Shown here one piece after another: positions 1 through 11,039 of a stretch of 64,000 nt of DNA; position 1 is the stretch's first letter; each line of letters opens with the position of its first letter. The position numbers were made by a program, and so were the translations under genes. The notes under the pieces are model-generated. The model ran no database searches, was not told the DNA's origin, and saw nothing but the letters and a program-made list of their open reading frames with translations. The stretch spans positions 1-64,000 of the forward strand of contig JAQFVV010012574.1 in assembly GCA_028023455.1 (NCBI GenBank), read 5' to 3'. Source of the DNA: Epiperipatus broadwayi. Lineage: Eukaryota > Onychophora > Udeonychophora > Euonychophora > Peripatidae.

Positions 1-615
1 AAGCAATGGATTTGAAATCCAATCCATGCTTCACACCTTCCTATAAGCTGGATTAATATTGTAAACCTAAATTAAGTTTATAGGCCAATATCAGCAGGGT
101 TTTGCATTACAGCTAAAATTAATTACGTTTATTAAATTTGTATTTGCTTGTAAATATTTTCTTTTAAATAAATTCCATTGTAACATTAAATTGCTGTTAA
201 AAATATTACTTGTGAAAACCGTTTAGTCAAACATATATATATATACGTCAAGCATATATATATGAGAATGCAAAATTCTGCTGAAATAAAACGCTTATTG
301 TATTAAAAGAAATAAGAATGTATTTTACTTTTAAATCTTGTTCAAATATTTAGTATGATTTGATTTTGAGATAAGCCCACCAACATTTCTAAAAGAATGT
401 ATATTTTTAATTAGTTAAGCCCATTCAAGTCAAATTAAAGATGGCTTTCTCTTTCTTTTTTTTTAATTAATAAAATCCCAAAGTTTAAAGAAAGAAATTT
501 AGAGTAAAAAAGTAAAAGTTATTTTGGAGGGTGTTACTTTGAAACAAAGGAGCATGGGGAGGCTTATCAAGATCTCAGATCATACAAACAATAGAAGGTA
601 GCTAAGAAAAAAAGT

Positions 616-623
616 TATAAAAG
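616..623 (+). promoter_or_regulatory. TATA box of the 5' LTR promoter
   Basis: TATAAAAG sits in a purine-rich stretch just upstream of the LTR tandem repeat. The same motif is kept in the 3' LTR at 6791-6798. The position suggests U3 ends and R begins near 640-660; the start site itself is inferred. Confidence 0.6.
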
Positions 624-666
624 GGAGAGAACAAAAGAGGAGAGGGATATATATATTATATCAGAC

Positions 667-832
667 TTTGCTATTGCAAGGGTCATTAAGATTTTGCTAT
701 TGCAAGAATTACATTAAGATTTTGCTATTGCAAGAATTATATCAGATATTGCTATTGCAAGATATTACATTCAAGATTTTGCTATTGCAAGTTTCATTCA
801 GATCTGCTATTGCAAGGTGCATTCAGATTTCT
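667..832 (+). repeat. 26-bp tandem repeat inside 5' LTR, six copies
   Basis: GCTATTGCAAG recurs at 670, 696, 724, 751, 781 and 806 with 25-30 bp spacing, each followed by a variable CATTAAGAT/CATTCAGAT tail. The short ORF that reads through it is only the translation of the repeat. It lies just downstream of the TATA box, so it would be in the 5' end of the transcript. Confidence 0.85.
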
Positions 833-3331
833 CTTAGGAGAACTCTGTCAGATTTTGTTTGTGATTTTATTCCAAAAAGGTCTACAATTATCGTCTACAA
901 ATCATGAAGAAGTTTGAACCTGCTCAAGCTAAAAATCATATAAGTATGATGGATTCTAATATGCTCGGCTAGGCAAATAAATAGCTTTGCCTATCGCTGG
1001 GGTTCCTCAATACCAAGAAATATGCCGTAGTATTTGCTCAATCGTCATCTGAACTCTGTGCTGTGTCTGGAGGACTTTTTGTGAAACCATGCTACCGATT
1101 TCCACTTTCCTTGACCGGTTGAACACATCTCATCAGACGGATCAAGCTACGCCCGTCGATGGAATATGACCAAGGAATAAGGACGGTAATCATATCTCTC
1201 CTCATGAACTATTCATTATGCTACCCTTTTTGTCCATACTTTTTTATAATTGCTTTCTTGAATATTTATGAAATGTTTGCTTAATGATATTTATAATGTA
1301 ACTGTTTTTATTAGACTAGTTAGATATATGTATATGTGATCATCTATCTAGATATTTAACCCCTTTTTCTTCGCTATTCTTCATTACTCCCCCTGTGTAA
1401 ATATTTTAATTTTTATTGCGGTTAAGTTTATTAGTTAATTGTTCATATAAAAATCCCTTTCCAGTTTTATTCATACTTGTAAAATTTAGTACGAGTAAGT
1501 TTTTTTTTTTTTGTTTGCCAATTTGATCTCCTCGATAACGCTTCTTTTGTCCGCCATTAGCTTCTTACGTATGTCAGATTTAGCGATATACACTTTCAAT
1601 GATTTTAAACTCTATTTTAGTGCAAAGCAATTAGAAACTGCTTTGCGAAAGATTTTTATTATTACACTTTATCGAGCAGATTCGAGTTGACAATGTTTAA
1701 TAAAACTGGGAAGGAAAGATTTAGACCGCAAGCATATTAATCGGGTTTTTATTGTCTCATAAGTTATTCATAAATTTCGGGGAATAGCGAAGGCCATTAA
1801 ATTATTAATAATATTTCAAATGTCATTGATTAAAGATATTTATTTAACTAAAAAAAGCTTGAGTTTGCTAGTTATCTTTCAATGCTTTGTTTTACTTTTA
1901 AATGATCCAGGCACGCAGAACACATTTTCTAAGTATTTTTATAATTTAACTATTTAAGCTCCGCAGGTGGTTCTGTCCATGTCTCCCACTGATGCTAAGC
2001 TCGTGGCTTGGGAAGAAAATATCTATGCGTGTCGCAGATAGTGTTGTTCGGTTGATGATAGCTTCGAGACTAGACGAATAGGGCAGAGGTCATCGTATTC
2101 TTGGTTTAATATCTCGCATATGGGTGGCCTCAAGGTACTTTTGCCTAGTATTCGATCTGGGTTAAATCGACATACATCATCTGACCGTCACAGTAGATTT
2201 TTTTTTTCCGCATTCTGGCATCCATCGTGTGGCTATTCGAAATTTTCCACACCCTGTGGGCAGCGTTTATGTTTTAAATAATAGTATATATGTAGAATTT
2301 TTTTTTGTCCTCGGATTTGTACGCATATATATGGTGATTTTTTTTTGAATAACACGAATAATTGTTAGTTATACGTAAAATTTTTTGCTTCGAGTTTGTC
2401 GCCACGGGACGAATGTCATTTTTTAAATTAAAAATTAGTACCCTGAGAAGTTTGTTTTAGTTTAACATATTTATAAAATATATGTAGGTATAATTTTTCC
2501 GAGTTTTGTTTCCCAACGTGAGCCAAATTTTATTTTTTTAAAGTAATTAACAAGTTAAATGTGTCATAAAGTAAAAAAAAAAATTTTTCCGAGTTTAGTA
2601 TATATATGGAATGAATATTTTATATTTAAAAAGTTAACACTCCGTTAGTTAATTTTTTTGTTGTGATTATGAAATGAGATTTCAGAATTAAACCAATTTT
2701 TTTTCCTAATGAGTAGATTTGTCATGGCCAGTTTGCCATATTGTTGTTTATCGTATAAAGTATATACCTTCGATGAGGCAGAAGTGTCAAGTATATACCC
2801 ACCCGCTTTCCCGTAAAATAGCTTTCGTACTTTACGTTACTTTAGTAATGCTTAAATCTGAGAAATTTTACTATAATAATATTTTTTTTTCGAAATATAA
2901 CATTTTAGTTAAAGGTACAAATAGATAATAGAATTATGTTTCCGTTGTACAAATTTTTGTAAAGATTAAAATTGATAACATTCTTTTGTTAATAGAAATT
3001 TTTTGTAAGATCAAAAAGTTTGATAAGTTCAAACTATAGTGTTTCACTTTCTCTGCGTTAGTTTCCTTAATTAAATCAATAATTTTAATCATGCAGAATT
3101 TTTTTTTTTCACTTTTAAATATTTTGAAATTACGTTCCGTGCAAACTATAGATATAAAATAAGTTTGTTTCAATAATAACAAACTTAATTGTCAACTTTA
3201 TGAAAAGTAAATGCGTATGTTTGTTAATAAATATATATATTAAAGATATATTTTGGTATAACATATATGTCAGCCACCCTTTAATTAAGATTTTTTTTTC
3301 CATTTCGGATTATGCTATTGAATCAGGTATT

Positions 3332-3443
3332 GAGTAACCGTTAAGTGAAGACCCTTTGAGTAACCGTAAGGTGAAGCCCTTGTTTTTTAGTAACCATGTT
3401 TGGTGAAGACCCTTAGAGTAACCGTTTAGGTGAAGACCCCTTA
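3332..3443 (+). repeat. About 28-bp tandem repeat in the leader, four degenerate copies
   Basis: The phrase GAGTAACCGTT(A)AGGTGAAGACCCTT recurs four times with small indels. It lies inside the retrotransposon leader and could form part of an RNA signal such as packaging, but nothing in the sequence proves a role. Confidence 0.7.
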
Positions 3444-3468
3444 CAGTGTAGAGTTCTCGATTGCTGTG

Positions 3469-3558
3469 TAGCCTGAAATAATAGGTCTATGTCCGCAATC
3501 ATTGTTTCCCTGTCATAGTTGCGACCAGCATTTACTAGCCTGAAATAATAGGAGTATG
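3469..3558 (+). repeat. Two direct copies of TAGCCTGAAATAATAGG
   Basis: The motif occurs at 3469 and 3536, 67 bp apart, each followed by a (T/G)..TATG variant. It is a second small duplication inside the leader. Confidence 0.6.
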
Positions 3559-4838
3559 CAGTTGGCAATTTGACATCTTTCTAATAAATTCATGTACATG
3601 ATAATAAAAGAAATATTTGTATAAGTATATCTGTTTGTATATTTATATGTAGTCATATATATGCTTATTTAATGATGTACATATTCATATATATGGATGC
3701 ATATGGTATACACTTCGTTATAGTTCGGTAAAACCCGTTTTTATATAAATGTTTTTTTAAACAGTTTTGATTTCAATGCGTGATTCTGTAAAATTGCGTG
3801 ATAATTGTTAATCTATTTCGGGTGTGACCAAAATGGTAGTTGGTTTCGATCCCAGGTTCATAATTCGGAGTGGCGGTTATCATGGGATTTTACTTTCATT
3901 TTAATTGTTTTTTTTTGTATTAATATTTTGTTTTGATAATCGTACTTTAGGCTGGAAATTTTTTTTTCTGTCTTGACCAAAATGGTAGCGTGGTTTCGAA
4001 CCCAGGTCAGACATGTTACCTTACTTAGTTGTTATACGTCTTACACTTACTCCATATTGTCATTTAAAATACCATTTACTTATTCATGCAGAGATTTTTT
4101 TTGAAAGTGAAGTGAAAATCAAAATAAATCGTAATCGCATTAAATTTTATAAACCTTATCAATGTGTGCTTGGATCATTATCCATTAATATGTATATTTG
4201 ATATGGCCATTGTCTTGTCGACTGGCGCCCTTTTTAAATAAATTTGTCGGCAAGTGCAATCTCTCATATCGGATATCAAATAAACCAAACTATAGTAGAT
4301 GATCAAATAACAATGTATGCATAGTGAGCTAAAATAATTTTAAACATGACTTACGTATATTTTGCTCACATATATTTTTATATATATATACTTGTATTAA
4401 TGTAAATGCATTTTTTTAGTTGTTTCAGGTGTCAGAGAAAGCCAGGTCAAGCTGTAAGTGTGTTATTTTAATTATATTGGGACAAAATAGCAGTGATATT
4501 TTAATGAAATATAACAATAAATAAAGTGAGGAGACTAATATGTAGTATAAATATTAAAGACAGACACGGCAGGATTTTATATATATTTTCATGTACAAAC
4601 AGATACATATAGGCATAGGGTTAAGATAGGACCTCGTAAGGTAGGCAAAGTTAAATTTATGAAAACATACAAATAAAACAGATAGTTGGAACTTAGAATA
4701 GTGACTCATTTTAGAAAGAAATAATTTTTTTGTGTTAATAACTAGTATAAAAATATACTTATCCAGATTGTTTAAAGACAAACACATTTTACAAACAAAG
4801 TGAATGTTATATAACGAATTAGCCAATATTAGGCAAAA

Positions 4839-5945
4839 ATGGACCAACCGAAGAAAGTTGCAGATTATGACAGCGATGAGGAGGTAATGCTCAACCTTCC
4901 AAATACAGCAACATCGACTCATAGTGACCAAGAAAACAATATGAAAGATCTCATCACAGAAATGAGACAAGAAAACAAAATGATGATGAACATGTTAAAA
5001 CAATTCATGAATATGACATCACAAAGACTGGACCGTTTGGAGGAAAACATGGCGCTCCACCAACACACTATTGTAACAAAAGTATTGCCAGATGAGAATA
5101 CTCACTTTAAATGGCAACCCCAACAGAAGCAAGATGATACACAACTTAAATCATTGATAGATAATGAATTAGGAAAGGATATGCATGCCTTGGACGTGTC
5201 AGTCAAGCATCAAATACAGGAGGGAGAAGAAAATGGACAGATGAAGGTGGATAAAGAGGAAATGAACATTCATCAACTGATGAATCCAATCCAGGCGCAA
5301 CAAGGCAACCAAATCCTTACGCCAATAATAATTAATCCGGTAACATCTCCGGTGGCAAAATTCGTACATATACAATGTTTTAGAGGGGAACCAGGGGGAA
5401 ACCCTAGACACCACCTAGACAGTCTTAAAATGTTTTTTCAATTTCAGAATATGACAGAACAAGAAAAAGTGGCGATGTCCAGTCATCATTTAAAAGAGTC
5501 TGCCAGAGACTGGTGGAACACTCTGTCTATACAACCACAAACATTTATGGAATATGAGAATGCAATGTTGTCAATGTATTGGAGTGCAGAGCGGCAGGAA
5601 GGTTTGATGTATTCCATAATGCATGAAAGATACCCAGCTAACCATCAAGAGACGTATGCTCAGTTTTTTGTTAGGCAGGTAAATCGAATTAAAGCCCTAA
5701 GTGCATTCAATTATCCAGAAATGCAGATAGTAAGGATGATTAGGCACAACATGCCACCCTGGATAAGGAAAATATTAATAGGCACTCAAATGCAAGATAT
5801 TCAAGGCATGATCCGGATACTAACTGACATTGACTATGGAAACTTAGAAGAAAACCAAAATGATAGGGTCATGAACCGTCCAAAAGTACAAGGCAGTATA
5901 TACCACCGGACCCCGGAAAATATGCAAAATAAAATAGATACATAA
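4839..5945 (+). CDS. gag: Retrotransposon Gag polyprotein
   Basis: A 368-residue ORF that starts at ATG 4839 in an AAAA context. Residues 1-35 are acidic (DYDSDEE); 36-75 are rich in M, Q, E and K with a heptad-like pattern and probably form a coiled coil; 76-175 are a low-complexity linker. Residues about 177-330 match the Ty3/gypsy retrotransposon gag (capsid) pattern: FRGEPGGNPRHHLDSL, then ESARDWWNTL, then a Y...MH.RY.....ETYAQF segment and an IRHNMPPWIR region. In this family Gag assembles the particle that packages the RNA. There is no CCHC zinc knuckle before the stop, which is unusual for RNA binding, and the frame ends without a pol overlap or frameshift site. The ORF is intact and uninterrupted, so the copy may be recent. 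The 138-codon frame on the other strand overlapping its start is a shadow. Confidence 0.85.
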   Translation: MDQPKKVADYDSDEEVMLNLPNTATSTHSDQENNMKDLITEMRQENKMMMNMLKQFMNMTSQRLDRLEENMALHQHTIVTKVLPDENTHFKWQPQQKQDDTQLKSLIDNELGKDMHALDVSVKHQIQEGEENGQMKVDKEEMNIHQLMNPIQAQQGNQILTPIIINPVTSPVAKFVHIQCFRGEPGGNPRHHLDSLKMFFQFQNMTEQEKVAMSSHHLKESARDWWNTLSIQPQTFMEYENAMLSMYWSAERQEGLMYSIMHERYPANHQETYAQFFVRQVNRIKALSAFNYPEMQIVRMIRHNMPPWIRKILIGTQMQDIQGMIRILTDIDYGNLEENQNDRVMNRPKVQGSIYHRTPENMQNKIDT

Positions 5946-6175
5946 CTTGTTAGATTAAAACAACACGGACTCATTTTAAGATATAGCAGATTGAATTATG
6001 GATAAACTGTTAGTTATTTAGTAAAAGAAAAAAAAACTGTTAGTCAGTAACAAGTTAAATTTTTACACCAAATAAAGAGTAGGCTTGAACTCACCTGGCA
6101 CAAATTCTTACCTCTGACCTGAAGCAACAGCATTTTTTTTTAAACATTTTTTTTTGCTCACTAACTATTGGGAAA
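5946..6175 (+). other. Short untranslated stretch between gag and 3' LTR
   Basis: Only 230 bp separate the gag stop from the LTR, the place where a pol gene would normally begin. No coding remnant of protease or reverse transcriptase is visible. TTGGGAAA just before the LTR is the best, but weak, polypurine tract. Confidence 0.6.
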
Positions 6176-6790
6176 TGAAGCAATGGATTTGAAATCCAAT
6201 CCATGCTTCACACCTTCCTATAAGCTGGATTAATATTGTAAACCTAAATTAAGTTTATAGGCCAATATCAGCAGGGTTTTGCATTACAGCTAAAATTAAT
6301 TACGTTTATTAAATTTGTATTTGCTTGTAAATATTTTCTTTTAAATAAATTCCATTGTAACATTAAATTGCTGTTAAAAATATTACTTGTGAAAACCGTT
6401 TAGTCAAACATATATATATACGTCAAGCATATATATATGAGAATGCAAAATTCTGCTGAAATAAAACGCTTATTGTATTAAAAGAAATAAGAATGTATTT
6501 TACTTTTAAATCTTGTTCAAATATTTAGTATGATTTGATTTTGAGATAAGCCCACCAACATTTCTAAAAGAATGTATATTTTTAATTAGTTAAGCCCATT
6601 CAAGTCAAATTAAAGATGGCTTTCTCTTTCTTTTTTTTAGTTAATAAAATCCCAAAGTTTAAAGAAAGAAATTTAGAGTAAAAAAGTAAAAGTTATTTTG
6701 GAGGGTGTTACTTTGAAACAAAGGAGCATGGGGAGGCTTATCAAGATCTCAGATCATACAAACAATAGAAGGTAGCTAAGAAAAAAAAGT

Positions 6791-6798
6791 TATAAAAG
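6791..6798 (+). promoter_or_regulatory. TATA box of the 3' LTR
   Basis: TATAAAAG at the same place as in the 5' LTR; here it could drive transcription out into flanking DNA. Confidence 0.55.
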
Positions 6799-6839
6799 GG
6801 AGAGAACAAAAGAGGAGAGGGATAGATATTATATCAGAC

Positions 6840-7000
6840 TTTGCTATTGCAAGGGTCATTAAGATTTTGCTATTGCAAGAGTTACATTAAGATTTTGCTA
6901 TTGCAAGAGTCATTAAGATTTTGCTATTGCAAGAGTTACATTAAGATTTTGCTATTGCAAGTTTCATTCAGATCTGCTATTGCAAGGTGCATTCAGATTT
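6840..7000 (+). repeat. 26-bp tandem repeat inside 3' LTR, six copies
   Basis: GCTATTGCAAG at 6843, 6869, 6897, 6923, 6951 and 6976. Copies 2 to 5 alternate GAGTTACATTAAGAT and GAGTCATTAAGAT, while the 5' LTR has a different order of variants, so this tract changes faster than the rest of the LTR. Confidence 0.85.
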
Positions 7001-9358
7001 CTCTTAGGAGAACTCTGTCAGATTTTGTTTGTGATTTTATTCCAAAAAGGTCTACAATTATCGTCTACAAATCATGAAGAAGTTTGAACCTGCTCAAGCT
7101 AAAAATCATATAAGTATGATGGATTCTAATATGCTCGGCTAGGCAAATAAATAGCTTTGCCTATCGCCAGGGTTCCTCAATACCAAGAAATATGCCGTAG
7201 TATTTGCTCAATTGTCATCTGAACTCTGTGCCGTGTCTGGAGGAATTTTTGTGAAACCATGCTACCGATTTCCACTTTCCTTGACCGGTCGAAAACATCT
7301 CATCAGACGGATCAAGCTACGCCCGTCGATGGAATATGACCAAGGAATAAGGACGGTAATCATATCTCTCCTCATGAACTATTCATTATGCTACCCTTTT
7401 TGTCCATACTTTTTTATAATTGCTTTCTTGAATATTTATGAAATATTTGTTTAATGATATTTATAATGTAACTGTTTTTATTAGACTAGTTAGATATATG
7501 TATATGTGATCATCTATCTAGATATTTAACCCCTTTTTCTTCGCTATTCTTCATTACTCCCCCTGTGTAAATATTTTAATTTTTATTGCGGTTAAGTTTA
7601 TTAGTTAATTGTTCATATAAAAATCCCTTTCCAGTTTTATTCATACTTGTAAAATTTAGTACGAGTAAGTTTTTTTTTTTGTTTGCCAATTTGATCTCCT
7701 CGATAACGCTTCTTTTGTCCGCCATTAGCTTCTTACGTATGTCAGATTTAGCGATATACACTTTCAATGATTTTAAACTCTATTTTAGTGCAAAGCAATT
7801 AGAAACTGCTTTGTGAAAGATTTTTATTATTACACTTTATCGAGCAGATTCGAGTTGACAATGTTTAATAAAACTGGGAAGGAAAGATTTAGACCGCAAG
7901 CGTATTAATCGGGTTTTTATTGTCTCATAAGTTATTCATAAATTTCGGGGAATAGCGAAGGCCATTAAATTATTAATAATATTTCAAATGTCATTGATTA
8001 AAGATATTTATTTAACTAAAAAAAGCTTGAGTTTGCTAGTTATCTTTTAATGCTTTGTTTTACTTTTAAATGATCCAGGCACGCAGAACACATTTTCTAA
8101 GTATTTTTATAATTTAACTATTTAAGCTCCGCAGGTGGTTCTGTCCATGTCTTCCGCTGATGCTAAGCTCGTGGCTTGGGAAGAAAATATCTATGCATGT
8201 CGCAGATAGTGTTGTTCGGTTGATGATAGCTTCGAGACTAGACGAATAGGGCAGAGGTCATCGTATTCTTGGTTTAATATCTCGCATATGGGTGGCCTCG
8301 AGGTACTTTTGCCTAGTATTCGATCTGGGTTAAATCGACATACATCATCTGACCGTCACAGTATATATACTATACTTATATTTAAGATTACGTATCATTT
8401 ATTATTTATTTTAAAAGTTACTATGTTAATAATTAACTTTTATGAAAAAAACAGTTGAAAGAAGAGTTATAAAAAAAGCAAAAGAAAATATATAATCAAA
8501 CAAACTTAAAATTTTTAGAATTGGAGAGGAAGAGAATGAATCAGCCTAGTTAAAATTTATTAATTTTTTGATTGGGTAATTTAATTTTGATATCAATATG
8601 TATGAATCTAGATTCAATAATTAAAAAAGAGTTTAAGTTTTAAAAATTCACTGCTTTGCAACTGCTTAATATTTATGCTGCTTTCATATATGTTGGTAGT
8701 AATTTTGAAAGATATCACTTTAAAAAAAATATTGCTGTTAAATAAATCATGCAATGAATATATTATTGCTACAGCAAGAAACAAAAAAGAATACAGATAA
8801 TGTTAACTTGACTGCAAGTGTTTTGGAATTTCTGCCGGCTATAAATACTTGTTTTGAGAATAGAACCTAATATTTTTGAATGTCCTCTTTTTACATAATT
8901 TATATAATTTTTGAATAAATATACTTTGATTTTTTAAATTATACATATATATGAAGATATAACAATCATTTTGTAAACAGTCTATGATAGAACAAAGATC
9001 TCTCAAATTGTGGGGAAAAAAATAGTGCTAATCCAGTCTTGCCAATTGGCTAACAATAACAATTTGAGAGTGTTTCCAATCATGATTTGTCCTTTTATAA
9101 TAATAGTTAAATCCCATTTACTAAAAAAAATTAAGATATCTAACCAAATTGCTTTGTATTTAAATTCAGAATGTAATTAGTATTGATGCACAATATATTA
9201 AATGTCTCAATGCAGTTATATGATTAAATATTCAGAGTTACTTAATATCAAGATCAAGTTTTCATTAATATGCCAGTGTATCAAAAGCGTAAGCAATGTT
9301 ACTGCGTAATGTATACAGTATTATAATTTCTTTCCACTTCTTATTCTATTATGAATTT

Positions 9359-9381
9359 ATATATATATATATATATATATT
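9359..9381. repeat. (TA)n microsatellite
   Basis: About eleven uninterrupted AT dinucleotides. Confidence 0.9.
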
Positions 9382-9387
9382 AGTAAC

Positions 9388-9533
9388 AGTATGGAAGATA
9401 GGTGGTTAATAAAGAACAATCTAGGGTTACAAGGCCCCACATTGGGCATCAATTGTAATAGTGTGGAAGAAAGGTTTCATAAACAAGAATCTGGAGTTAT
9501 AAAGTCCCACAAGTGGATAGCCATTTGCAACAG
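9388..9533 (+). repeat. Diverged tandem duplication, about 72 bp period
   Basis: AGTATGGAAGATAGG...AATCTAGGGTTACAAGGCCCCAC is followed by AGTGTGGAAGAAAGG...AATCTGGAGTTATAAAGTCCCAC. Both look like halves of an old interspersed repeat of unknown type. Confidence 0.6.
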
Positions 9534-11039
9534 TACATCACATTAAGGATGATTTATGAAAATATGGGAAATCATCATCATCCTCCAAATAATCAAAATA
9601 TAAAATTAAATATAAAAGGAATGATAATAAATATAATGAACATGAGAGATCAGCAAAGAACCAATTATAGATTCACCCAACATTACTGAGAAGAATAATC
9701 ATTCATTATTATGAATGATCACCAATAAAAAAAATCCAACTGTCAACCTTGTGACTGGTTTTGAAATGGGTCTATCATAGACCAGCTAATTATTTAGTCA
9801 CTTCCAAACGTAGGGCAGCAATGCAACCCAATAATATGGTTGCACAAAATCAGATGTTAATTCATCAATATATATAATAAAATTAAATAATGCTGAGATA
9901 TTGAAACATGCTGATCATCATCAATACCCTGGCCAATATAGTACCATTAATGTACTGGCCATCTATAAACTTAATTTCTAATTAATAATAAAATCTAATA
10001 CCTGGACTTTAAAAGATTTACCCTATTGCACCATCCAGGGTTATCTGAAACACCAATCTAAACCCTAATCCATATAACTAACTATTAGGCTCTAATCTAG
10101 CTCAAGAATAAAAGATAAATAAATAAATAAAGCAGATTATTCTAAATCACTTTAAATAATTTATAGGTTTACCCTACTATAAATAAATAGTTTTATTGGG
10201 ATAATTAAAAAAAATTATAGAACACCAAGCTGTCTTAAAATAAAGTCACATATACTGCCAATTTATGTAATAGGAATTGGAAGGAATAAAGTCTAAAAAA
10301 TATTTTAAAACAATTATTTAATAACTAATTGATTGACAATAAATAAAAGAAATTGACATGGTAGTATGAAATTTTAAACATTCATTTCATCAAAAAATAT
10401 ATAGTTTCATAAAAATTATATTAACCAGTTGATTTCTATTCATTAAATTAACTTTTAATTCATTAAGTTATTTTTTTAAAATAATTAAAAATTGGAAAAA
10501 CATTTCCAACAAAATCAAAGATCACAATCTTTGATTTAGCTTAATTAATCTTTTGTTAAGTTTTAGTAGGAAAAAATGAAAAAAAAAAAAAAAACATGCT
10601 CCAAAAATTAAATTTAAATTAAAAAAAAAAAAAATTTCGAAAAAAAACCCCTCATAATTTTAAATAATATTATTTTTGTAAAGCGCAGTTGATATTGAAA
10701 TAATTGAGAGAGTGCAAATCTCTCAAGCGTTTATGACTACAACCAGCCAATCAAATCTTAAGCACTGGGACAGAGAATTTAATAAGAAAAGAGCGGTTCC
10801 ACTCTATTCTTTACTTGTCTTAATATATATCCAAGCCAGTCCAAAGTACTTATATTTGAAAGTGTGAATCTTAAATATCATTACACTTAATTCACTGAGT
10901 TCAAATTATAAACATACAGCATGAAATCCTTTGTTTTACTAATTGAATGGATTAAAAAACATGTTTTACAATTTGAAAACATTAAAAAAAATGTTTAGAA
11001 TTATCAATTCTTACAAAAAATGCTGCACTCAACTATTTC

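Larger units (their letters stand above)
1..2192 (+). repeat. 5' LTR (lacks first 2 bases)
   Basis: Direct copy of 6178-8360, differing by scattered substitutions and short indels in AT, T and tandem-repeat tracts. It carries a TATA box, a six-copy tandem repeat and several AATAAA hexamers (for example near 975). After base 2195 the two copies diverge completely. The shared GTA after the CACA end leaves the exact boundary uncertain by three bases. Confidence 0.9.
2193..4838 (+). other. Long non-coding leader of the LTR retrotransposon
   Basis: There is no open frame of note in 2.6 kb between the 5' LTR and gag. It is richer in CpG and T-tracts than the host DNA to the right. It holds short internal repeats (listed separately) and two copies of a GACCAAAATGGTAG motif at 3826 and 3975, each followed by a tRNA B-box-like TGGTTTCGA(A/T)CCCAGG. 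A polypyrimidine-CAG acceptor at 4428 and a GTAAGTG donor at 4454 could frame a 25-nt exon, which is unproven. Confidence 0.6.
1..8360 (+). mobile_element. Gag-only LTR retrotransposon (Ty3/gypsy-like), nearly complete
   Basis: Two long direct repeats (1-2192 and 6176-8360) bracket a 4-kb interior that holds one gag-like ORF. The 3' LTR begins TGAAGCAATGG and ends GACCGTCACA, giving the usual TG...CA ends; base 1 of the window matches base 6178, so only the first two bases of the 5' LTR lie outside. The interior has no reverse transcriptase, protease, RNase H or integrase frame, so the element looks non-autonomous and would need pol in trans. No convincing tRNA primer-binding site follows the 5' LTR and the polypurine tract before the 3' LTR is poor. 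The target-site duplication cannot be checked because the left flank is outside the window. Confidence 0.85.
6176..8360 (+). repeat. 3' LTR
   Basis: Full copy, 2185 bp, TG...CA. It matches the 5' LTR with few differences, for example CGCCAGGG at 7166 versus CGCTGGGG, and a shorter (TA)n tract. It carries the same TATA box and tandem repeat and is followed by unrelated A+T-rich DNA starting GTATATATAC. Confidence 0.92.
8361..10689. other. Intergenic A+T-rich DNA, no gene seen
   Basis: No open frame, RNA gene or recognisable transposon protein is visible. GGCTATAAATAC near 8838 resembles a TATA box but nothing downstream supports it. A diverged direct duplication and a TA tract are listed separately. 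Confidence 0.6.

Noticed and set aside
668-907. Frame reading MLLQGSLRFCYCK in the LTR
   Set aside because: It is the translation of the 26-bp tandem repeat.
1120-1150. CTGATGAGATGTGTTC on the minus strand of the LTR, hammerhead-like start
   Set aside because: No GAAA follows; the sequence continues AACCGGTC, so the core is incomplete.
4554-4970. 138-codon minus-strand frame overlapping the gag start
   Set aside because: Antisense to the leader and gag start, low-complexity C/L/F-rich translation with no recognisable domain; gag on the plus strand explains the open frame.
7576-7767. Minus-strand 63-codon frame in the 3' LTR
   Set aside because: The matching place in the 5' LTR has a longer T run that breaks the frame; no domain is seen.
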